From the IMG/VR virus record IMGVR_UViG_3300033143_000932, positions 1 to 55,742 of that record: a DNA stretch of 55,742 nt, one strand, 5' to 3'. Below the pieces are notes generated by a model. The model ran no database searches. It saw nothing but the letters and a program-made list of their open reading frames with translations, and was not told the origin of the DNA. The stretch comes from a virus. How positions within the stretch are numbered: position 1 is the stretch's first letter; every line of letters begins with the position of its first letter. The translations under genes were made by a program, and so were the position numbers. Below are positions 45,900 through 55,208 of this stretch, in pieces.

Positions 45900-47246
45900 C
45901 TACGGTAACATATTATCAAGACTAATATCAACTTCATTGGGATTAACATAAGGTGCTTCGGGTTTTTTATGTTCACCTACTTGTTTTTGAGATTGAGTAA
46001 ATCTATCTCTAATAGAAGCAACTCTTTGTTCTCCTGACATGGCTTTTACCATATCTGTAAGTGTATAACCTTTGTACCTATAGTAAGACATCATTAACCT
46101 AGTTTCTAAATCTTCTTTAGAAGCATCAATCATATCTCTACTATTACCTTTACCATCAACATCTAAAGAGATATAACTATAAAAATCTTGTACATCTGCT
46201 TGTGGTATTTTAATATCTTTTAAAGTACCATTGTCAATAGTGGATTTTACATTGTCCCAATGTTTTTTTGCATTATCTTGAGCAGTCACTCTCTTTTGTT
46301 CTATTTGCCTATTTCTTTCTGCTGTTGCGGCTTTACCTATTTCATTTAGTTCTTTTTGTGATGTAATAGACTCATCGAATAACTTTCCTCCTGTTTCTAA
46401 CATAGTAACAAAATCAGCAGCTTTCTCATCACTAAAACCTTTAGCTTTAAGAGCTTCACTAACAACTTGTTTCTGTAGAGCAATATTATCCTTTTTAATC
46501 TCAACATCTTCAAAAGATGTAGCACTATTAAAGAAATCTTCTCTAGTCCCACCTAACTCTAAATGATTAAAGAAATCTTTAACATCAGAATAAGCATCTA
46601 AAAATTCATCAATTTGTTTCTCAGCTATTACACTAGAAACATCATTAACATACTGACCCAACCCTTTAGTTGAATCCTCGTACTCTCTCGGTTTACCGTT
46701 TTCGTCTTTTAACTCATAACCTAACATTGTACTTAATTCCTGTACAACAGGAACTACTTCATTTGATAACTCTGATTCAAATTCTTCAAACTTTTTAATA
46801 ATGTTTCCTTCGGCATCTAAAATGTTACCTTCTCCATCATATGACGTACCTTTGTACTTCTCTAATAAAGTAGTTTTAATTTCAGCGAATTCATCATCAC
46901 CATTTCCACCTTCTGCTTCTGCTAATCTTTTAGCTTCATCTTCAGCTTTCATTGCTGTTATTTCCTCATCAGTTTTACCTGCGAATCTTTCAGCATCAAT
47001 AGCATCTTGTTTAGCTTTAGCTTCTGCTTCTTGTACTTTAGTAGCTTCTTGTGCTTTAGCAGCTGCTATCTCTTCTGGCGTTCCAGTCGGTTCATCACCT
47101 CCTGTTCCACCTTCGGGGATAACATCTTCTCCTAATGCTGTACCACTTAATACACTATCTAGTGGGTCGTTTCTAAAAACTGTACCTACAGTTACCATGC
47201 TCATTGGCTTAGTTATTGCCTTAATTGAGTTTTCATTTATCTTCAT
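45900..47246 (-). CDS. Putative scaffolding protein, 448 aa
   Basis: Very acidic and helical, with a low-complexity A/E/K/Q region (about 55-115: 'AAAKAQEATKVQEAEAKAKQ'). Long helices follow, then a C-terminal part with basic helices and a 'GEHKKPEAPYVNPNEVDIS' end. This is typical of scaffolds that line the inside of the procapsid and bind the shell with the C-terminus. It sits between portal and capsid genes, the expected place. No protease signature is seen. Confidence 0.65.
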   Translation of the reverse strand: MKINENSIKAITKPMSMVTVGTVFRNDPLDSVLSGTALGEDVIPEGGTGGDEPTGTPEEIAAAKAQEATKVQEAEAKAKQDAIDAERFAGKTDEEITAMKAEDEAKRLAEAEGGNGDDEFAEIKTTLLEKYKGTSYDGEGNILDAEGNIIKKFEEFESELSNEVVPVVQELSTMLGYELKDENGKPREYEDSTKGLGQYVNDVSSVIAEKQIDEFLDAYSDVKDFFNHLELGGTREDFFNSATSFEDVEIKKDNIALQKQVVSEALKAKGFSDEKAADFVTMLETGGKLFDESITSQKELNEIGKAATAERNRQIEQKRVTAQDNAKKHWDNVKSTIDNGTLKDIKIPQADVQDFYSYISLDVDGKGNSRDMIDASKEDLETRLMMSYYRYKGYTLTDMVKAMSGEQRVASIRDRFTQSQKQVGEHKKPEAPYVNPNEVDISLDNMLP

Positions 47247-47313
47247 ACTTACGAATTTATGTTTTATTATTTATATATACAAATTTATTTACTGTTTCAA
47301 ACATTTATATAGA

Positions 47314-49656
47314 CTATTTTGACTTTTCATCAAAACGGTTTTTATTCTCTTTAGCTATTCTTTCTTTACTTTCAATTTCTTGTCTTTTAACAGCTATATT
47401 ATCAGAGTGCATAGCTCTATCGAAATCTAATCTCGCGTTATCTAATCTAGCTTTTGCATGTGCTTGGAATTCATTTAAATCATTCATTCCGCTTTCATTA
47501 GGTTCTAATCCATTTTGAGTTAATATACTTTCTAATGTAACATTACCTTTCATGCGTTGTACGTCAATAGCTTTCTTGTATTCAGTATCAATTTTATACT
47601 TATCCATTTCTCTATTGATTCTATTATCTTCAACTTCCATCTGTTTGATTTTCTCAGCAGATGCTCTATTAGCTTCTTCTTGTGCTTGTTGTTGTTGTTC
47701 AAGAACAGCATCCATATCAGCTAAGTGTCCTTTTATTTGACTATAATTGCTACTATCTAATAGTTCAGCTATCACACCTGGTTTAGAACCATTTTGTGCA
47801 AATGAATGTGCATATTGTTTAAGCATATTTAATTTGTCATTTTCTTTACCATTATCTTTAACAAATACAGCATACTCACTTTCCATATGGTCAATACCAT
47901 TTACATTTAATAATGCACGTCTACCATCAGAATTTATATACATTCCTTTCTTACCGTCAATCCAAGCCATTTTAGAATAATCTAATAGACCATTTAAATC
48001 TTTCTCTTCAAATTTCTCGTATCTTCTAAATAACTCTTTAGTTATAATTGCACTTCTATAAATAGCTTGTTCTGTTGCTCCTTTTCCGTCACTCGCTTTA
48101 CTATCTCCATAACGTTGTCTATTCATTCCGACTTGCTCCCACCATTCTTGTTTAATAGCAGCCATTGCTTGTACCATTTCACCAAAGTATTTAGCAAGTC
48201 CCATATCCATTACTTTCATACCTTGCATAGCAGCTGCGGCATTTGGTGCAGATTCATCATACCAACCAATACCTGTAGCTTCTGCGTAATACATAAACTT
48301 ATCCATTGCATCTTTACCAAATTGTTTTGGTACAACACCTAATGGCATCATCATTATTTTATCTTTATTTCGAGCCATTGTCATTTCTGCTCGATACTGA
48401 TATATATTATATTTAGCTTGATACGCTAATCCTTGTTTTACAATACTATTTACTGCTTTAGTTTTGTTAAACCACATTCTACCATTATAAGGTAGTTTAC
48501 AAATAGAACTATTATTAATCTCTCCACGTTGTACTAAACAAGGTCTTCCACCTATATATAATTCTTCGTCTACTCTCCAACCTTCCCATACTTCATCTAC
48601 CCAATCCCATTCAATTGAAACATCACCTGCTTCTTTATTTAATACATAAGTATCATCGACTTCTCTTTCTCTTTCTACACCAACAACATCAACATACTTT
48701 AATATACCTACTTTTCTAAATGTTTTCCAAACAACATGATAAACAGGAACTAAACTATCAGAAAAATTATGTTCTTCTTCGTGTCTGTAATGTACGTAAC
48801 TATTTGCATTATTACTTACAGTTTCTCTTTTACTTTCTAACCAAGTAATATCTTCATCACTAAGTTCGTCTCTAAATCTATCAACAATATCATTGATATT
48901 CATTCGAGTAGCTCTAACAGCCCAATTTCCATCTTCTATAAAATCAGATTGACTACTCTTCGAGAAATGTAATTCTAAAGGAGATATTGTTTCATACTTA
49001 ACATTGTTTCTATATATCTCTTTATATGTATGTACTCTACCAGTTACCAACCAATCATAAAATCCTTGTTGGTTTTTATCCTTCATATCTAAATCATACT
49101 TTAAGTAGTTTAAGGCTTCTTGTCCTTTACTAGCTCTTTCATCAGTATAATTAGACTTATGATTATTTGTAGCTTGTTTAAAGTTAGTAGGTTCAGTACT
49201 ATCTTGTCCTGTCTCTACTCCTAGATTATTTAATTCATTGATATACTCTTGTTTTGCAAGACCAATCATTTCATCATTTAAACTCTCAGTAAACTTATTC
49301 TTTGCATCAGCATTTAAAGCGATAACTTGGTCGTTTTGTGGTAATTCACTTTTCTCACCTAAGAACGAATATATTACAGGACTAATTATATCATAGTTCC
49401 GCATCTTACTTGGATAGTTCTTTAAACTACTCTCTGGAGTATTATATGGATTAAGAACATATTTATAATGTTCTTCATCAAGATGACCTTCAGCTGCTCT
49501 ATATAATAGAACCATTTCGTTTCTATCACTATCTTCATAGTTTGTTTGGTCTATAAAGTAATCAATACTCTGTTGCCCCCATAGAGGGAATCTAGCACCT
49601 TCTTCTTTACGTACCTTTTCAGCATATGTATTCTTCTGACTTGGATAACTACTCAT
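47314..49656 (-). CDS. Portal protein (crAss-like), 780 aa
   Basis: The central part has patterns seen in crAss-like portals: 'CKLPYNGRMWFNKTKAVNSIVKQGLAYQAKYN' over about 390-425, then 'RAEMTMARNKDKIMMMPLG' and 'GSKASDGKGAT'-like wing elements with 'WWEQVGMNRQRYGD'. The last 130 residues form a long coiled coil rich in Q, A, E and K, which would extend the portal barrel into the head. It builds the dodecameric DNA gate. It directly follows the terminase gene, separated by nine bases. Confidence 0.75.
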   Translation of the reverse strand: MSSYPSQKNTYAEKVRKEEGARFPLWGQQSIDYFIDQTNYEDSDRNEMVLLYRAAEGHLDEEHYKYVLNPYNTPESSLKNYPSKMRNYDIISPVIYSFLGEKSELPQNDQVIALNADAKNKFTESLNDEMIGLAKQEYINELNNLGVETGQDSTEPTNFKQATNNHKSNYTDERASKGQEALNYLKYDLDMKDKNQQGFYDWLVTGRVHTYKEIYRNNVKYETISPLELHFSKSSQSDFIEDGNWAVRATRMNINDIVDRFRDELSDEDITWLESKRETVSNNANSYVHYRHEEEHNFSDSLVPVYHVVWKTFRKVGILKYVDVVGVEREREVDDTYVLNKEAGDVSIEWDWVDEVWEGWRVDEELYIGGRPCLVQRGEINNSSICKLPYNGRMWFNKTKAVNSIVKQGLAYQAKYNIYQYRAEMTMARNKDKIMMMPLGVVPKQFGKDAMDKFMYYAEATGIGWYDESAPNAAAAMQGMKVMDMGLAKYFGEMVQAMAAIKQEWWEQVGMNRQRYGDSKASDGKGATEQAIYRSAIITKELFRRYEKFEEKDLNGLLDYSKMAWIDGKKGMYINSDGRRALLNVNGIDHMESEYAVFVKDNGKENDKLNMLKQYAHSFAQNGSKPGVIAELLDSSNYSQIKGHLADMDAVLEQQQQAQEEANRASAEKIKQMEVEDNRINREMDKYKIDTEYKKAIDVQRMKGNVTLESILTQNGLEPNESGMNDLNEFQAHAKARLDNARLDFDRAMHSDNIAVKRQEIESKERIAKENKNRFDEKSK

Positions 49657-49665
49657 ATTATATCG

Positions 49666-51705
49666 TTAAGTATAAAATTGTCTATTAAAAAAACTATCTG
49701 TATTATCTTGTATGGCTTCTTGTATTTCAATGTGTTCAGCTTCTCTATAATCGAACATACCGACAAGCAAACTTGACACCCTGTCAAAGTTACCCTTTTT
49801 ATTCCATTTAAGCAACTCTTTTAGCAAAGCTTCATCATATATATAGTGTAAATTTAAAATGTCGTGACCGTCCTTGTCTACACCGCGCTTAGATATTAGC
49901 CAATCTCTTAAATATATCGCGGCAGTACCTTTACGTTTATCATTCATCATTATACCCTTACTTCTTCCAGTACTTTTAGTTTGCAATTCTTTCTTCCATG
50001 TAACCTCTGGTTCATTAGCAAGTAAATGATATTCTTGTCTCTTTTTAAAATAATTTTTAACATCCCCTCTATCATTCTCAAACATACACTCCCCGTTATA
50101 ATATTTAGTGATAGCGAGTAATTGTTCATTATATTCATCCATTGTAGATGGTCTACCAACAAATGCTCCAACAAGTATATCACCTCTACTTGGAGTAAAT
50201 GTATTAGTCCTTTCATATACATATGTAGAACCTAATGAATCGTATGCTGTAATTTGGTCTTTGTTCTTATCTTGTGCATAAGGGTCATTCCATATCCTAT
50301 ACAATCCTTTAGGTATGTTACCATTACCATCACGATAAGGTGGTTGCCATTCTACAAAACAACCTTCTACATTATCTCCTTTCTTTATTGGGAAGTTTAG
50401 TACAGGCTTATAATCTACATTATTTCCCTTAGTCATTTTAAGTTTATGTCCTCCTTCCTTTGGAATAAGTACTCCATTACGTCCTAAGTATTTTATACTA
50501 GGGTCATTTTGAACTCTCTTTAATTGAGCTTCTAAAAGTAATGTAGGGAATATATTATTAGATGTTCTACTAAATGCTTCTTTAGGACATGAAGGATACT
50601 CCATCATATATGTTACTAAAGTACTATCAGATTTAGCATTCTCTTTAATATGTGTCTTAACTTGTTTTTCAAATTCTAAAGCAGGTTTAATTTGACTATT
50701 ACCATCTTTATCTACGAAACCTGTTAAACATAATTCTTGAGGTATAAAGAAACCACATGAAGTACCATATGAATCATCATCCCAAACATTCTCAAATGGC
50801 ATCATATTGTATAGGTCAGGATTATAGAATATTTCTTCAAATCCGTCCCAATTTGAATCTTCACCCCCACCTGTTCCGAATATCAGTATTTGACCTGTTA
50901 CGAAACCACCATCTTCAACAGTTGGTTTAGTAGATGCTAAAGACTCTAATAGATTAGGGAATTTACCTGCTTCCTCTAACATTATTAGAGTACCATCCTT
51001 ACCCCTTGCGGCACCTGGATTATTTAAACCAAATGTAGCACATATAACTTCAGATAGAAAACCGAATTCAGCATCAACTCCATTTTCTTTATATCCTATC
51101 TTTATGTGGTCATTTCCATTTTTAAGTCTACCTTTATTCCAATCAGTATGTTTATTTATGAAATCTAGATTACTTCTAACCATAGTCATAGTACCTGTTA
51201 GACCAGGATATAAATAAGAACTATCAAAAGCACCTAATACAGTAGTTGTATCTCTATGTAGATTAGCTCTATTAGCAGCAATCCATGCATTCTTAAAACT
51301 ATAACCTTTACGTCTAGCTTTTCCAACACACATATGTTTACCTAGTTTCCTAGCTTTCTCAACAGCTTTAAAATAATGATAATCACCATCATAGAACATT
51401 GGGAAACCTGGTACTTTTTTATCTGCTATCTTCTCTCCTTTAGCAACTTGTTCAATAGTTAATCTAGTAGGATTCTTAATTAATCTGATTCTACCAAAGT
51501 TAAGATAACCATAATGTTCTCCTGTAATAGTTATATCACCTACTTTATAACCTTCTTTGCACCTTCTTTCCTGTTCATCCCAATATTCTATATAATCATT
51601 AGAACCTTTAGGTGCATGAGTGTATACTCCATGTTTATCAAAGTACTTAGCCGCTTCTCTAAAATACTCTGTATTAACAAATGATATGTCTTCGTATTTA
51701 TGCAA
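49666..51705 (-). CDS. terL: Terminase large subunit (crAss-like), 679 aa
   Basis: The motor that packages DNA into the procapsid. A Walker A-like loop lies at 128-136 ('GKARRKGYS', without the usual GxxGxGK form, as often in this family). Walker B is at about 239-245 ('TLIMLEEA', with E244/E245 as candidate catalytic glutamates). The C-terminal nuclease part shows D474 in 'YRIWNDPYAQ', D545 in 'MFENDRGD' and acidic residues near 650. 'FGTGGGEDSNWDGFEEIFY' in the middle is also typical of crAss-like terminases. It is followed by the portal gene. Confidence 0.85.
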   Translation of the reverse strand: MHKYEDISFVNTEYFREAAKYFDKHGVYTHAPKGSNDYIEYWDEQERRCKEGYKVGDITITGEHYGYLNFGRIRLIKNPTRLTIEQVAKGEKIADKKVPGFPMFYDGDYHYFKAVEKARKLGKHMCVGKARRKGYSFKNAWIAANRANLHRDTTTVLGAFDSSYLYPGLTGTMTMVRSNLDFINKHTDWNKGRLKNGNDHIKIGYKENGVDAEFGFLSEVICATFGLNNPGAARGKDGTLIMLEEAGKFPNLLESLASTKPTVEDGGFVTGQILIFGTGGGEDSNWDGFEEIFYNPDLYNMMPFENVWDDDSYGTSCGFFIPQELCLTGFVDKDGNSQIKPALEFEKQVKTHIKENAKSDSTLVTYMMEYPSCPKEAFSRTSNNIFPTLLLEAQLKRVQNDPSIKYLGRNGVLIPKEGGHKLKMTKGNNVDYKPVLNFPIKKGDNVEGCFVEWQPPYRDGNGNIPKGLYRIWNDPYAQDKNKDQITAYDSLGSTYVYERTNTFTPSRGDILVGAFVGRPSTMDEYNEQLLAITKYYNGECMFENDRGDVKNYFKKRQEYHLLANEPEVTWKKELQTKSTGRSKGIMMNDKRKGTAAIYLRDWLISKRGVDKDGHDILNLHYIYDEALLKELLKWNKKGNFDRVSSLLVGMFDYREAEHIEIQEAIQDNTDSFFNRQFYT

Positions 51706-51969
51706 TTATCTATGATTTAGTTCGTAATCAAACGCTTCTTGTATTTTTGCAGTATGTACAATATTTCTAACCTCATTTCCAATACTTGCTACTATCAATG
51801 GTGGGTCATTTCTACCATCAAGTGTGTAATTATTTAAATGTGTAATTCGGAAATTATATTCAGTATGATAATAAACAGGTTCTATAGGAGCAGCTTCAGC
51901 CATTTGTGGGTCTTGCTCTCTCTGTCTTATCGCTTCATAATTTTCCATTATAACTATATCTACTTTCAT
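51706..51969 (-). CDS. Hypothetical protein between amidase and terminase, 87 aa
   Basis: Not recognised. The start overlaps the amidase stop as ATGA, supporting coupled translation. A second ATG seven codons later ('MENYEAIRQ') is an alternative start. The protein has 'APIEPVYYHTEYNFRITHLNNYT', suggesting a small beta domain. Position directly before the terminase gene would allow a small-terminase or packaging role, but nothing in the sequence proves it. Confidence 0.5.
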   Translation of the reverse strand: MKVDIVIMENYEAIRQREQDPQMAEAAPIEPVYYHTEYNFRITHLNNYTLDGRNDPPLIVASIGNEVRNIVHTAKIQEAFDYELNHR

Positions 51970-52598
51970 AATTCTATTTCTCTTTCTATTCTTTCAATTG
52001 CTCTATAATGTAATTCTGCTATTTTTTCTCTACCTTCTTCTTTCATCAATATATCCTTACATTCATGAGGATTTGTTTGAAAGAAGTTTTCAGTAAGTAC
52101 TGCTCTACATTTACTTTTAGCTATAACAGTAAAGTTAGCTTCTTTATCAGGGTCACCATCTTTAGTATCTTTTCTAAATCTTTCTGTAGGGAATTCTTTT
52201 TGTGCTTCTTCGTACATTATAGTAGCAACTGCGTCACTCTTTGTTAAACCTTTAGTACTATATACTTCCCAACCTTTTGCATCAGGGTCGCTAAATCCAT
52301 TTGAATGTACTTCGATTAATACACATCTATCTGTACCATACATTGCACAGTATGCATTAATTACGTCTGCTCTTCTACTTAATCCAGTATCAACTCCCCC
52401 TGTAGTGATTTTATGATGAAGTATACCACATACATCTAGTTTATTACTTATTCTATCTACTATATCTCTATTTCCTACACCTTCATAATAAACACTTCCA
52501 TCTTCCCATATAGGAGAACGTTTTCCAGGTGTTACATACTTACCATTTATAAGACCACCATGACCTGCTAATAACAGGTATATAAATTTACTTTCCAT
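51966..52598 (-). CDS. N-acetylmuramoyl-L-alanine amidase (Amidase_3 type), 210 aa
   Basis: The catalytic pattern of zinc amidases is complete: H13 in 'LLLAGHGG', E39 in 'YYEGVGNRDIVDRI', H98 in 'LIEVHSNGF' and E170 in 'AVLTENFF'. The enzyme cuts the bond between N-acetylmuramate and L-alanine in peptidoglycan. The catalytic domain fills the whole protein, with no wall-binding domain or signal peptide. It probably works as endolysin, released by the holin-like proteins, or as a packaged hydrolase. It is encoded well away from the membrane-protein cluster. Confidence 0.8.
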   Translation of the reverse strand: MESKFIYLLLAGHGGLINGKYVTPGKRSPIWEDGSVYYEGVGNRDIVDRISNKLDVCGILHHKITTGGVDTGLSRRADVINAYCAMYGTDRCVLIEVHSNGFSDPDAKGWEVYSTKGLTKSDAVATIMYEEAQKEFPTERFRKDTKDGDPDKEANFTVIAKSKCRAVLTENFFQTNPHECKDILMKEEGREKIAELHYRAIERIEREIEL

Positions 52599-52600
52599 AT

Positions 52601-53602
52601 CTATTTGTTTTTTGTTTTAGTATAATGTAATATCATTTTATGTACATCTTGTTTTCTATATTCAATATCGTAAAATGTAGGCTCTTGGTTATCCAATAAA
52701 TGACATAGTTCTAATTTAATTACTTTATACCCCCATAACTCACATATATAAGCATATAAGCTTAATTGTATAGTATATATCATACCTTTACATTCAGGTA
52801 CATGATTTAAAGGGTATTTAAGTGTATCATTCTTAGATATCCATTCATTAGTTTTAACACCGTTTACTTTCTTATAATAACCACTAGTAAACTTCATACT
52901 ATCTTTATTAGTCTTCCAATCTAATAAGATAACCTCTTTACCTCTAGTACATAGTACATCTATTGTACCAGCTATTCTATAAAAGTAACTATATATACGT
53001 TTCTCTGCATGTATAGTCCAACCTTCTTTTAATAACTGAATTAATCTTTTATATATAGCAGGATAATGTGTTCTTATCTTACTATTATATAGTGCTTCTT
53101 TATTTAATATCTTTTTAGGACTAGTAAGACCTTTTTGTACCATATCATCGAATCTGATATTCATGGTATTACTAAACTTGTTTATTTCATCCTCAATTAG
53201 ATTATGATGATGATTACCTTTGTCACAAGCGTTCTTATTAGTTATATCCCATTCTTTACGAATAGCATCAGTCTTAATTCTTAAATATCTATCTTCATTA
53301 TCGTATAGATGTTGTAGAGCATATGTTTTACCCTTTATCTTAATCTGTCTCTTATCTAGTATAGGATAAGGTTTATAACCATTACGTTTAATAGCAGTAA
53401 ACATTAACCAATATTCAGAATCAAATGGAGTTTCGTATTTACCAATTAATGTAGTAGCAGATATATAAGGATTTCCGTCTTCATCTGTATAAGCATGTGT
53501 AGGTTCATCAAATACTATATTTCTACGTACTAAATGATTAACCTTAGTGGGGTCACTAGGATTAGGACTGTTCTTACCTCTTATGCCAAATTCCATTTTC
53601 AT
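52601..53602 (-). CDS. PD-(D/E)XK nuclease (Cas4/RecB-like), 333 aa
   Basis: The C-terminal half carries the nuclease core: D215 in 'IAGTIDVLC', then D228-W229-K230 in 'VILLDWKTNKD', and Q279 with Y283 in 'YTIQLSLYAYICELWGYKV'. The upstream 'CDKGNHHHNLIEDEI' (about 126-140) fits the conserved H/E helix of this group. These enzymes cut DNA, often as 5' exonucleases in recombination or in processing packaged DNA. Such nucleases are a common crAss-like feature. It ends with TAG two bases before the amidase start. Confidence 0.7.
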   Translation of the reverse strand: MKMEFGIRGKNSPNPSDPTKVNHLVRRNIVFDEPTHAYTDEDGNPYISATTLIGKYETPFDSEYWLMFTAIKRNGYKPYPILDKRQIKIKGKTYALQHLYDNEDRYLRIKTDAIRKEWDITNKNACDKGNHHHNLIEDEINKFSNTMNIRFDDMVQKGLTSPKKILNKEALYNSKIRTHYPAIYKRLIQLLKEGWTIHAEKRIYSYFYRIAGTIDVLCTRGKEVILLDWKTNKDSMKFTSGYYKKVNGVKTNEWISKNDTLKYPLNHVPECKGMIYTIQLSLYAYICELWGYKVIKLELCHLLDNQEPTFYDIEYRKQDVHKMILHYTKTKNK

Positions 53603-53603
53603 A

Positions 53604-54278
53604 TTAAGCTTCTCTACTCCCTAATTGACGATTACCTCTAATAACATTACCATCTTCCATTTCTTGTTTAACTTTCTCAGTTACTTTTCCAATCTCATCA
53701 ATAGTCTTTGGTAATTTACCTGCGATAGCTAATATCCTATCCAAATGCTTAGTCAGTTTCTCAATCTTTCTCTCAGTACTATTAGGATTTGGTACTGCTT
53801 GACCTTCATCATTAGTTATCCAATCATCTTCTCCATCAATATCGGCTGATAAGAGAGTTTTAATTGTATCTTGCATCTTATCTACAATAATATCTACAAC
53901 TTCACTAGAAGTACTTAAACCTCTCTTTAATGAGGACAATATTTTAAGACTAGGTATATCTAATTGTAACTCTTTGTACTTATCAATAGCTTCTTGTATT
54001 TGCTTATCAATTTTCCAATCTTCAGGAAGTCTACTTTCTTTAATAGCGAAAGTATGAGTTTTATCTTTATTGTATCCTTCTTTATTAGGAATACTTAGAA
54101 TATCTGTTGTATGATATATGTATGCAAATTCACTAAAGGCTCTGAATTTCTTTCTACCTTGTGTATCTCCCTTACTTCCCTTATCTCTTTCTAGTATAGT
54201 TCTAAATTCACTTATAAGGCGTATTTCATCCTTATCTAGTACTAGCATATCACCTTCAATCTTGAATAACTTTAACAT
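53604..54278 (-). CDS. Hypothetical helical protein, 224 aa
   Basis: Not recognised. The protein is largely alpha-helical with charged stretches at about 85-115 and 170-215. An acidic loop, 'GEDDWITNDEG', lies near 150-162. It lies at the start of the minus-strand block, one base upstream of the nuclease gene, so it could assist that nuclease or packaging, for instance as a small terminase. No motif settles it. Confidence 0.5.
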   Translation of the reverse strand: MLKLFKIEGDMLVLDKDEIRLISEFRTILERDKGSKGDTQGRKKFRAFSEFAYIYHTTDILSIPNKEGYNKDKTHTFAIKESRLPEDWKIDKQIQEAIDKYKELQLDIPSLKILSSLKRGLSTSSEVVDIIVDKMQDTIKTLLSADIDGEDDWITNDEGQAVPNPNSTERKIEKLTKHLDRILAIAGKLPKTIDEIGKVTEKVKQEMEDGNVIRGNRQLGSREA

Positions 54279-54472
54279 ATATTGTGTAATCTTGTAATTG
54301 GTTCAAAAACTTCTCCTAGTTTTACCTTTATTCGCTTGATTATATCCTTATCTGTAATATCTAATTTACGTAACTCTTTAATACGTTTAATTAAACTATT
54401 ATAGTCTAGTAATGTATCATCATCTATTACGTATTCATATTCCTCTAGTAAGTATATATGTTCAATTTGCAT
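54272..54472 (-). CDS. Hypothetical protein, 66 aa
   Basis: Small, acidic-to-neutral helical protein ('YVIDDDTLLDYNSLIKRIKELRKL' includes a likely helix). It overlaps both neighbours (11 and 7 bases), so it belongs to the coupled start of the block. No function can be suggested from the sequence. Confidence 0.5.
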   Translation of the reverse strand: MQIEHIYLLEEYEYVIDDDTLLDYNSLIKRIKELRKLDITDKDIIKRIKVKLGEVFEPITRLHNIC

Positions 54473-54698
54473 CTTCTTTCTTTTGATTTAAATAAAATCT
54501 CCTCATTGGTTTTATCTTAAATTTACCAACATAGTCGATTTTAATATCTTCTTCTTGTTCTGTATACTTTTTAAAGTTCTTGAATTGACTGTTTATGATT
54601 TGCTTTATTTCACTTGGTTTTAAATCTATTCCATGTTTAGCTTTAATCTTCTTTTGTATATCTCTTATTATATGAGATACATTGTCAAAATTCTGCAT
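54462..54698 (-). CDS. Small HU/IHF-like protein, first gene of the minus-strand block, 78 aa
   Basis: Residues 29-62, 'SEIKQIINSQFKNFKKYTEQ' with 'DIKIDYVGKFKI' after it, follow the pattern of HU/IHF subunits (helix, then 'V.I.GFG.F.V'). The DNA-binding arms would lie in the basic end but are short. Crass-like phages carry IHF-type proteins, so a DNA-bending or regulatory role is plausible. It is the first gene after the promoter, with a leader of only about 12 bases. Confidence 0.5.
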   Translation of the reverse strand: MQNFDNVSHIIRDIQKKIKAKHGIDLKPSEIKQIINSQFKNFKKYTEQEEDIKIDYVGKFKIKPMRRFYLNQKKEDAN

Positions 54699-54716
54699 AC
54701 TTTATTATTATATACA

Positions 54717-54747
54717 CAAATATAGACCTTTTTTCGACAATACCAAA
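54717..54747 (-). promoter_or_regulatory. Bacteroidota-type promoter driving the minus-strand block
   Basis: On the minus strand TTTG (54747-54744) is followed after exactly 19 bases by TATATTTG (54724-54717). This matches the Bacteroidota consensus TTTG-N19-21-TAnnTTTG read by the host primary sigma factor. The expected start is near 54710, giving a leader of about 12 bases. It means the structural block can be transcribed by host polymerase. Confidence 0.75.
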
Positions 54748-55208
54748 CTATATACAGATTTTCTTATTCTATACCTTATATACTATATACAATAACACCG
54801 TTTAAAAAATATACAATAAAATTAGGATATATCAAAAATTATCCTTAGATTGCAATGCGATAGTAGTTTATGTACCATAATATATAAATTGCATATTGTT
54901 TTTTCATAACAAGTTTTATATGGTTTAACATTAGACCCTATATATAGAAATATATATGGGGTTTTTTGTGTTATAATAAATTATAATTTTACGTATTTTA
55001 CATATAAGTCTATATTATATACCGTATATGGTTTTACATATATTGTAATATTACACCAAAAAAAAATTTCAGCGCAGAAAAAATTATGATTGTATATAGA
55101 TGGTCGTAGACCACCTTATACCAGACCCCCTTACTAAATTTTAAGATGAACATCCCCCGTATGTTCTTCTGTTAATCCAATATAAATCTAAATTTAAAAT
55201 TAAAAGTT
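54725..55208. other. Divergent intergenic control region, very AT-rich, no gene
   Basis: This region separates the leftward block from the rightward gene at 55209. I see no reading frame longer than nine codons that could be a gene. It holds the orphan terminator at 54935-54967, the repeat TATATGGTTTNACAT (54917-54931 and 55025-55039), and hairpins TGGTC/GACCA (55101-55113) and GAACAT/ATGTTC (55148-55166). No plus-strand TAnnTTTG element is present, so the rightward promoter is of another type. Confidence 0.6.
54935..54967 (+). terminator. Orphan intrinsic terminator in the divergent region
   Basis: A 12-bp stem (ACCCTATATATA with TATATATGGGGT, one T-G pair) closed by GAAA is followed by TTTTTT on the plus strand. 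No plus-strand gene lies between it and the minus-strand promoter, so the transcript it ends would be a short untranslated RNA or a leader controlled by attenuation. Confidence 0.7.

Noticed and set aside
47280-47287. TAAATTTG (minus strand) as an internal promoter before the scaffold gene
   Set aside because: It matches the -7 box, but there is no TTG or TTTG 19-21 bases upstream, and AT-rich DNA makes such matches common.
46801-47322. A 173-codon open frame on the plus strand opposite the scaffold gene
   Set aside because: It is an antisense shadow of an alanine- and glutamate-rich gene. Its composition (S, A, L-rich) follows from the reverse complement, and it has no matching neighbours.
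49950-50222. A 90-codon frame within the terminase gene on the same strand
   Set aside because: It lies wholly inside the nuclease domain of the terminase in another frame and has no start signal or protein-like pattern of its own.
55146-55175. A nine-codon leader peptide in the divergent region
   Set aside because: It is too short to distinguish from chance, lacks a run of regulatory codons, and overlaps a hairpin that explains the sequence as well.
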